A stretch of 10,319 bases of DNA, taken from assembly GCA_029934215.1 (NCBI GenBank), contig JAOZMR010000007.1, forward strand, positions 1-10,319, in the 5' to 3' direction. Below are positions 5,799-10,319 of the stretch, piece after piece (positions within the stretch are counted from its first letter, which is position 1; each line of letters starts with the position of its first letter). The position numbers and the translations under genes were made by a program. The notes under the pieces are model-generated. The model saw nothing but the letters and a program-made list of their open reading frames with translations, searched no databases and was not told the DNA's origin. This stretch comes from Pontiellaceae bacterium (GTDB lineage: Bacteria > Verrucomicrobiota > Kiritimatiellia > Kiritimatiellales > Tichowtungiaceae).

Positions 5799-6497
5799 TT
5801 ATTGTATTGAAAGCAATACCCTTCCTGAAACATCTTCTATGCCATAGGCTCGAACGAAACGACTGTCGTAATATCCGACGGAACGAACGGTATCGAGCGG
5901 CAACGCGCACGCCTCTGAAAGAAATCTGGCGACAACGGTGGCCCGCAACAAGGCTTTTCGTTGATTCCTTGCGGAATCCAATGCCGAATCTAAGTGCAAC
6001 ATGCACTCGAACTGGTGTCCAGCTAGGTGGAAAATGACTTCGCTTAATACTTCGAGCAATTGGACAGATTCGGTCTCCAGTTGTTTATCGTCGCGGAATT
6101 TGATAGGCAAGCCGATTATGACTTTTGGGCGTCCTGGAACCTCCTCAACCACCCATAACGACAAATCGGATAGACCTTGTTTCGAGAGCATTCCACGAAC
6201 AAACCCTTCCATTGAATACTTTGGGGCAGTCTCCGTGGACCGCACAATCCGTAGCGAGGAGGAGCCCGGAGCTCCGCCGCCAAATGCATTTTGCGCGAAG
6301 GGCATCATCCCTAAACCACCGCTCGTGCCGAAGGCATCGCGAACCGCACCGACCCCGTCGTTTCCTAGACCATCTTGAGTATTTCCGAGTGAGAGAAGCA
6401 GTACAAAGAAACCGAGCATAATACACCAGAGCGCGGAGTACTGAACAAAATAGGCCGGCGCCAATTCTTCTTTTGGTTTTTCGACTTCTTTGGCCAT
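5799..6497 (-). CDS. Second MotB-like stator protein lacking the channel aspartate
   Basis: The 232-residue protein has one N-terminal membrane helix (about 16-38) and a C-terminal OmpA/MotB-like domain (about 120-232). I chose the ATG at 6497, which overlaps the motB stop as TAATG and has GGAGAGG upstream; a start at 6533 would lie inside motB. The helix lines up without gaps with that of the upstream MotB (FFV at 30-32 in both), but the ion-binding Asp of MotB (position 22) is Ala here. The OmpA-like part keeps the features MotB needs to bind peptidoglycan: HLD with Asp170, LLRATVVARFL with Arg185 (15 residues apart, the spacing of the Asp/Arg pair in OmpA), VGYYDS, and a final GRVLLSI. Between helix and domain is a Gly/Met/Phe-rich linker (43-80). 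It probably cannot conduct ions alone. It may anchor or regulate the stator together with MotA and the other MotB. The family call is firm; the role is inferred. Confidence 0.85.
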   Translation of the reverse strand: MAKEVEKPKEELAPAYFVQYSALWCIMLGFFVLLLSLGNTQDGLGNDGVGAVRDAFGTSGGLGMMPFAQNAFGGGAPGSSSLRIVRSTETAPKYSMEGFVRGMLSKQGLSDLSLWVVEEVPGRPKVIIGLPIKFRDDKQLETESVQLLEVLSEVIFHLAGHQFECMLHLDSALDSARNQRKALLRATVVARFLSEACALPLDTVRSVGYYDSRFVRAYGIEDVSGRVLLSIQ

Positions 6498-7288
6498 TAC
6501 AAATCCTCTCCGTTCGACGGAAGATCGCGCCACTTGTTTTGTAAAATATATTTTGGGATATCTCGGAAATGGAGGAGATTCATTCCGATGTACCGAATCT
6601 CTATACTTCCCTCAGATGCCTCACCTGGAGGCATGCTTTCCACCACCTGCATCGCCACACTAACTTGCCTGGGATTGACACCAAAGCGACCGGTCAGAAA
6701 TCGTTGAATTTCAAGAGCCTGCTCAACCCCGAGCCCCCAAGCCGTGGAACACGACGCCATACGCACCACCGTGTTTTTTGGCAATTTCGCGACAATACGA
6801 ATTTCGGAGCCAACCATACTCATCAATCCTCCGGCGATCCGCCAGACATCGCTATCTGGGCGACGAATCCGAGCGGTCCCAGATTCGAAAACAGCACCAC
6901 TGCGAACCACAAGCGAAACCCCATTATCGAGCATCTGCAAAAAATAATCTGATGTATCCGGTGGATACATCCGCGAAACCGCATCCTTCATGGAATTACC
7001 ATCAATGACAGCATCCTCTTCGCTTGCCAAAGGAACCGACGCAATATCCTCAGCTGCCTCCAACTGGTTTGCGGGAACGGGCGCGGCGATGCTTGTCGCC
7101 AGCGGAACGGGGGTTCCTCGCAAGCCTCCCTTCATCGATCCAACCAGCTCCAACAATGCGCTTTCCTCGAAACTGGCGAACGAAACCAGCATCACAAAGA
7201 ACGTCACCAAAAGCGACATAGCATCGCCAAACGTCACGACCCACAAGGCGCATCCATCTTCAGTAGGCTCTGGTGGTTTTCTCTTCAC
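6497..7288 (-). CDS. motB: Stator protein MotB with degenerate peptidoglycan-binding domain
   Basis: MotB pairs with MotA to form the ion channel that drives the motor and is anchored to the cell wall by its OmpA-like domain. The 263-residue protein starts at a GTG (7288) six bases after the motA stop, with only weak AGG upstream. The membrane helix, WVVTFGDAMSLLVTFFVMLVSF (16-37), contains the conserved ion-binding Asp22. The C-terminal domain begins near 122 (GVSLVVRSGAVFESGTARI) and keeps the outline of MotB, including AWGLGVEQALEIQRFL where W.LS..RA..V..yL is usual. The wall-binding residues are missing: GHTD is replaced by AKLP (Pro170), the Arg of LSxxRA is Gln190, and the NRRVEI motif is EGSIEI. 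Residues 236-263 are an extra tail. The next gene encodes a second MotB-like protein that retains those residues. Confidence 0.92.
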   Translation of the reverse strand: MKRKPPEPTEDGCALWVVTFGDAMSLLVTFFVMLVSFASFEESALLELVGSMKGGLRGTPVPLATSIAAPVPANQLEAAEDIASVPLASEEDAVIDGNSMKDAVSRMYPPDTSDYFLQMLDNGVSLVVRSGAVFESGTARIRRPDSDVWRIAGGLMSMVGSEIRIVAKLPKNTVVRMASCSTAWGLGVEQALEIQRFLTGRFGVNPRQVSVAMQVVESMPPGEASEGSIEIRYIGMNLLHFRDIPKYILQNKWRDLPSNGEDL

Positions 7289-7294
7289 GCCTGG

Positions 7295-8056
7295 TTATTT
7301 TCCTAGTTTTTCACGAATATCCGGCGGAATGAACGCGCGAAGTTTTTCACTTACAATACGGGGGCTATCGCCTTCTTGAATTGCAATGATACCCTCAATC
7401 ACCATCGTCTTCAGGGCGGACTCCTCCTGCGAACGTTGCTCCAGCTTTCCAGCCGTTGGCAGTGCAACCAGATTGGCAACCATGGCACCATAAAGTGTGG
7501 TCAACAACGCAACAGCCATACCCGCACCCAGCGAGGCGGGGTCCGACATATTTTTCAACATGGCAACCAGTCCGACCAGCGTACCGATCATTCCAAACGC
7601 CGGCGCATACGCACCCAACGCCTTAAAGATCCCCTGCCCGATCAGATGCCGCTCCTTCATGCACGCCAGCTCGTCCTCCATCACGGTTCGCAGCACTTCT
7701 GTCGTGCTTCCGTCCACCGCCATCTGAAAACCCTTCTTCATGAATGGATCATCAATTTTTTCAATGTCATCCTCAAGCGCAAGCAGACCGTCGCGCCTGG
7801 CACGTACCGCATAATCCGAGATCTGCTTGAACAATTTATCGTAGTCCTGATTATGCACAAACAGCGCCTTACGCGCCACCTTCATCACAGCAAGAACATG
7901 CTGCAACGGATAGTGCATCAGCGTTGCAGCAATCGCCCCACCGACGGTAATCAGAATGGACGGAACATTCACAAACCCAGAGCCACCGCCCATTGCAATC
8001 GCAATAAACACAAGCACCCACCCGAGAATCGAACCCACAATTCCACCGAAATCCAT
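7295..8056 (-). CDS. motA: Flagellar stator protein MotA
   Basis: MotA is the inner-membrane stator subunit whose cytoplasmic loop pushes on FliG. The 253 residues have four membrane segments (about 4-22, 32-49, 150-170, 178-200). The large loop carries RRDGLLALE, with Arg88 and Glu95 at the positions of the charged residues that contact FliG. The conserved prolines are present: Pro152 in APAFGMIGTLVGLV and Pro200 in ANLVALPTAGKL. The ending AIQEGDSPRIVSEKLRAFIPP is typical of the PomA/MotA group that includes both proton and sodium stators, so the coupling ion cannot be read with certainty. It starts three bases after the flbD stop and is followed six bases later by motB. Confidence 0.96.
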   Translation of the reverse strand: MDFGGIVGSILGWVLVFIAIAMGGGSGFVNVPSILITVGGAIAATLMHYPLQHVLAVMKVARKALFVHNQDYDKLFKQISDYAVRARRDGLLALEDDIEKIDDPFMKKGFQMAVDGSTTEVLRTVMEDELACMKERHLIGQGIFKALGAYAPAFGMIGTLVGLVAMLKNMSDPASLGAGMAVALLTTLYGAMVANLVALPTAGKLEQRSQEESALKTMVIEGIIAIQEGDSPRIVSEKLRAFIPPDIREKLGK

Positions 8057-8059
8057 GAC

Positions 8060-8278
8060 CTAACCGCCCTTCTGATTCTGCAACCACAACTCGGCCGCGC
8101 CACGACTTGCTCCGCGATAACGGATCACTAGATCCACAATCTCTTCCACTGTGTTTTTGACATAATAACGATGCCCATTGGTCATCACAACCTGCGTATC
8201 CGGGTTGTTTTCCACTTTTTCAATCCACTCCGCATTGAGAACAAACTGTTGCCCTCGAAGATCATTTAATTCAATCAT
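8060..8278 (-). CDS. flbD: Small flagellar protein of the FlbD/SwrD family
   Basis: The 72-residue protein has the family pattern: MIxLNxLxGxxFxLNAxxIExVExxPDTxVxxxNGxxYxVxxxxEEIxxxVIxYR, visible here as MIELNDLRGQQFVLNAEWIEKVENNPDT, then TNGHRYYVKNTVEEIVDLVIRYR. In Bacillus the homologue (SwrD) increases motor torque and lies between flgE and fliL. Here it lies between flgE and motA, consistent with a stator-related role. It is not the NtrC-type regulator also called FlbD in Caulobacter. The C-terminal 18 residues, RGASRGAAELWLQNQKGG, are an extension beyond the conserved core. The ATG at 8278 is 19 bp after the flgE stop, with AGGTAG upstream. Confidence 0.92.
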   Translation of the reverse strand: MIELNDLRGQQFVLNAEWIEKVENNPDTQVVMTNGHRYYVKNTVEEIVDLVIRYRGASRGAAELWLQNQKGG

Positions 8279-8297
8279 GATGACTACCTACCCTCGC

Positions 8298-9098
8298 TTA
8301 TCGTTTAAGATTCATGATCTCTTGAAGCATGGAGTCAGACGTGGTCACCGTTTTAGAGTTCGCCTGGAATCCGCGTTCCGCCATGATCATTTCGGTAAAC
8401 TCTTTCGCCAAGTCGACGTTGGAGTTTTCTAGATAACCTTGGACTACGCTTGTGTCTGTACTAGCAACAATAGCTGCCCCCGACTCTGCCGATGCTACGA
8501 ACTGATTTCCGCCAGCCTGAGTCAATCCAGCTGGATTCGCAAATGTGGCAACATCTATAGTGTATTGATCTTCTTTAAGAGCTCCGGAAGAATCAATGTA
8601 GGAAATGACTCCTTCACGAGAAATCATCATTTCGCGCATATCTGCCGGTAGATCAATCTTTACAGAGGCAGTCCCTGACACTCCGCCAGTTGTGCCATAC
8701 AAAAACTTCCCCTCGGAATTCATCAAACTAACAGTGCCAATAGCAGGATGAGTCGCGTCTTTGTTATCACTATGTCGAAAATCTCCAGCCCGAGTATAAG
8801 AAACCTGACCTCCATTCGCATCCTTCATAACAAAAAACCCCTTACCAGACAGCGCCATGTTTGTCTCAACAGCCGTCTCTCTCAACATCCCTCCATTAAA
8901 ATCCTGCGTAATAGCACCAACAGATGACCCTAGCCCGACCTGTTGACCAGCCACTGATTTATATAACGTATCCTTGAACGACACATTACTCTGTTTAAAC
9001 GCAACCGTATTGACATTCGCAATATCATTACCAATCACATCCATACTTGCTTGATGAGTCTGCAAGCCCGAAACTCCACTCCACATACTATTTAGCAT
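8298..9098 (-). CDS. flgE: Flagellar hook protein FlgE (short form)
   Basis: FlgE forms the hook that joins basal body to filament. The N-terminus, MLNSMWSGVSGLQTHQASMD followed by VIGNDIANVNTVAFK, is the hook/rod D0 signature, and the C-terminus NSNVDLAKEFTEMIMAERGFQANSKTV with TTSDSMLQEIMNLKR is the matching D0 helix. At 266 residues it is the size of FlgG or of the short Bacillus FlgE and lacks the large outer domains of enterobacterial FlgE. The MLxSMxSGVSGL start and its place directly after flgD favour FlgE; FlgG is the alternative. The central part includes MALSGKGFFVMKD and FRHSDN, the usual hook core. AAAGGAGA lies about eight bases before the ATG at 9098, one of the strongest ribosome binding sites in the window, as expected for an abundant structural protein. 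Confidence 0.88.
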   Translation of the reverse strand: MLNSMWSGVSGLQTHQASMDVIGNDIANVNTVAFKQSNVSFKDTLYKSVAGQQVGLGSSVGAITQDFNGGMLRETAVETNMALSGKGFFVMKDANGGQVSYTRAGDFRHSDNKDATHPAIGTVSLMNSEGKFLYGTTGGVSGTASVKIDLPADMREMMISREGVISYIDSSGALKEDQYTIDVATFANPAGLTQAGGNQFVASAESGAAIVASTDTSVVQGYLENSNVDLAKEFTEMIMAERGFQANSKTVTTSDSMLQEIMNLKR

Positions 9099-9123
9099 AA
9101 CCTTCTCCTTTTTTTACTTCCTA

Positions 9124-9552
9124 TTAAATTGATTCCACGGGTTCACCTGCACGCAAACTGCGCACCGATCCAGCCGAATATGCTTCACCATTAATCACAA
9201 ACTGTGTTTCTCCCTGATTCCACTGCACCTTATCGAGTGTACCTTCAACCAGATCTCCATTCGTCAGCTCCAACGCCACATCCTGCCCAGCATTCATCAG
9301 AGACATAGCCGTAGTGGTACTCTGCTGGAACAGCTCAAACTTAGCATTCAAATTCTGCATCTGCTCCAAAGAGCCGAACTGCGCCAACTGTGCGCTCAAC
9401 TCCGAGTTATCCATTGGATTCATTGGATCCTGATTCTGCATCTGAGTCACCAACATCTGCATAAACGCATCTTTATCCAATTCGCTACCGGCCTTCGGCG
9501 TGGTTTCAATCCCAAGATTGCGAACCATCTGATTTACACCTTCAATATCCAT
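9124..9552 (-). CDS. flgD: Hook-capping protein FlgD (short form)
   Basis: FlgD caps the growing hook so that FlgE subunits can add beneath it. The 142-residue protein contains the conserved capping region LDKDAFMQMLVTQMQNQDPM followed by NPMDNSELSAQLAQFGSLEQM (25-65). Only a short C-terminal beta segment follows (VALELTNGDLVEGTLDKVQW...INGEAYSAGSVRSL), not the long hybrid domain of enterobacterial FlgD. This is the size seen in Bacillus-type operons. AAGGAG overlaps the fliK stop codon and sits about eight bases before the ATG at 9552, so the two genes are probably translated in sequence. Confidence 0.94.
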   Translation of the reverse strand: MDIEGVNQMVRNLGIETTPKAGSELDKDAFMQMLVTQMQNQDPMNPMDNSELSAQLAQFGSLEQMQNLNAKFELFQQSTTTAMSLMNAGQDVALELTNGDLVEGTLDKVQWNQGETQFVINGEAYSAGSVRSLRAGEPVESI

Positions 9553-9564
9553 TTCTAATACTCC

Positions 9565-10319
9565 TTAAGCAAAGATCGAAACCGTCCCCGTCCGTTTAAC
9601 TATTCCAGCAGAACCTTCGTCTTCCTCCTCCGATGTAGCAGTCTCGATGCCAGACCCAAACTGCGAACCAAATCCGCGTTCCTCCTCATCAGCGCTCTGC
9701 TGTCTGGCAGACCTCCCCTGCCCTCCATCGGATGTCACATCGAATTGCCCGACCTCCGTACCCTGCGACTGCAACAACTCCCGAACAGCCCCCTCATGAC
9801 GCTGCAACAAACCCTGAACCATACTACTCGAGGTCTGGATTTCGATTTGAAGCGCACTCGCATCCTCTCTGCACAGCAACGTCAGCCGCCCAAGATTCCC
9901 AGGCTGAAGCGTCAGCCGCATCGTCTGTTCACCCTTCTGCACCATCGACAAAATCCGACGATCCATTGTCTCAACAAAATCCTGCACCGTACTCACACGA
10001 GACTCCATAGACTGAGATGGCAAATTAGAAGATACAACCTGAGGTTGCGCCACACTCCGAACCTCCCTCGCACCCTCTGCAGCCTCAACCACTTGTTCAA
10101 GAGCCTCCGTTTGCGGAAGCACGCTCCCCTTTTGCGGAGCATTGCGCAACGCCGCCGTTTGCGCCGCGCCCAGTTCGGCAACCGCCTGACGCAACGAAAT
10201 CATCGGCTCCTCCACATCCACGGTCACATCAAACGTATCAACCGTCACACCCTGCGACTGCAATAACTCACGAACCGCGCCCTCCTGACGCTGCACCAAA
10301 CCTTGCACATCACCACTCG
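9565..10319 (-). CDS. fliK: Flagellar hook-length control protein FliK, N-terminus beyond window
   Basis: FliK is secreted during hook growth and, once the hook reaches length, its C-terminal domain switches the export gate to filament substrates. The frame is open through the right edge, so the real start is outside. The GTG near 10308 is internal, because readable codons (Ser-Gly-Asp) precede it and match the other repeat copy. The C-terminal Flg_hook domain includes MRLTLQPGNLGRLTLLC, LQIEIQTSSSMVQGLLQRHE, and AVRELLQSQGTEVGQFDV. A second copy of its last part, VQGLVQRQEGAVRELLQSQG with TVDTFDVT, occurs 163 residues upstream, so the domain appears duplicated in tandem. A Gln/Ala-rich linker joins them. 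After the final domain comes an acidic tail (SADEEERG, TSEEEDEG). It is followed by flgD 12 bp downstream, the standard order. Confidence 0.9.
   Translation of the reverse strand, partial: SGDVQGLVQRQEGAVRELLQSQGVTVDTFDVTVDVEEPMISLRQAVAELGAAQTAALRNAPQKGSVLPQTEALEQVVEAAEGAREVRSVAQPQVVSSNLPSQSMESRVSTVQDFVETMDRRILSMVQKGEQTMRLTLQPGNLGRLTLLCREDASALQIEIQTSSSMVQGLLQRHEGAVRELLQSQGTEVGQFDVTSDGGQGRSARQQSADEEERGFGSQFGSGIETATSEEEDEGSAGIVKRTGTVSIFA
9761..9830 (-). repeat. Direct repeat within fliK, copy in the terminal Flg_hook domain
   Basis: About 58 of 70 bases match 10250-10319, an offset of 489 bp (163 codons, in frame). It encodes the end of the Flg_hook domain (VQGLLQRHEGAVRELLQSQG). The partner copy runs into the window edge, so the full length of the duplicated unit cannot be seen. 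Confidence 0.8.
10250..10319 (-). repeat. Direct repeat within fliK, upstream copy cut by window edge
   Basis: Partner of 9761-9830. At the protein level, 24 of 31 residues agree across the visible part. Matching extends to the last base of the window, so the duplication probably covers the whole Flg_hook domain. Confidence 0.8.

Noticed and set aside
6498..6533. Upstream start for the second MotB-like protein
   Set aside because: It lies inside motB; the TAATG overlap with GGAGAGG upstream is the better start.
7376..8131. Long plus-strand open frame opposite motA
   Set aside because: Antisense shadow of a clear motA gene, with His/Arg/Gln-rich composition and no recognisable domain.

Overview
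The window is mainly one minus-strand run of flagellar genes. In transcription order (right to left) it reads fliK (cut by the right edge), flgD, flgE, flbD, motA, motB, a second motB-like gene, fliL, fliM and fliN. The same strand continues, after very short gaps, into two genes for secreted proteins with a formylglycine-generating-enzyme (FGE)-type C-type-lectin fold. Below these lies a non-coding strip with a 114-bp tandem repeat. At the far left, on the plus strand, is what looks like the 3' end of a group II intron whose body lies outside the window.

The secreted proteins suggest a diderm bacterium of the Kiritimatiellota/Verrucomicrobiota type. Their features are an FGE fold behind an 'AQREGTKxVDI' beta-domain, a repeated 'HGxxxP...WNW' domain, DxDGDG calcium-type repeats and a C-terminal 'FYQIEYxDDL' domain, an architecture I associate with that group. 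This assignment is inference from protein style; no marker gene is present. The flagellar order fliK-flgD-flgE-flbD-(motAB)-fliL-fliM-fliN resembles the Bacillus fla/che order, with short FlgD and FlgE.

How the parts work together: FliK and FlgD control hook length and capping, and FlgE is the hook. FlbD is a small accessory protein. MotA with MotB-type proteins forms the torque-generating stator, FliL supports the stator, and FliM and FliN form the switch (C-ring). Gaps within the run are mostly 3 to 50 bp, with one TAATG stop/start overlap, so coupled translation of one long transcript is likely.

Most interesting points. (1) The two MotB-like proteins appear to have lost opposite halves of MotB function. 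One keeps the ion-channel Asp but not the peptidoglycan-binding Asp/Arg pair; the other keeps the pair but not the channel Asp. (2) FliK carries a tandem second copy of its C-terminal hook-length domain. (3) Two FGE-fold proteins without the enzyme's cysteine pair sit at the end of the flagellar run. The first ends in a variable-region-like C-terminus with a perfect hairpin, which recalls diversity-generating retroelement targets, although no reverse transcriptase or template repeat is visible. (4) There is a perfect 24-bp palindrome inside a coding region, a hairpin over a ribosome binding site, and a hairpin-rich tandem repeat.
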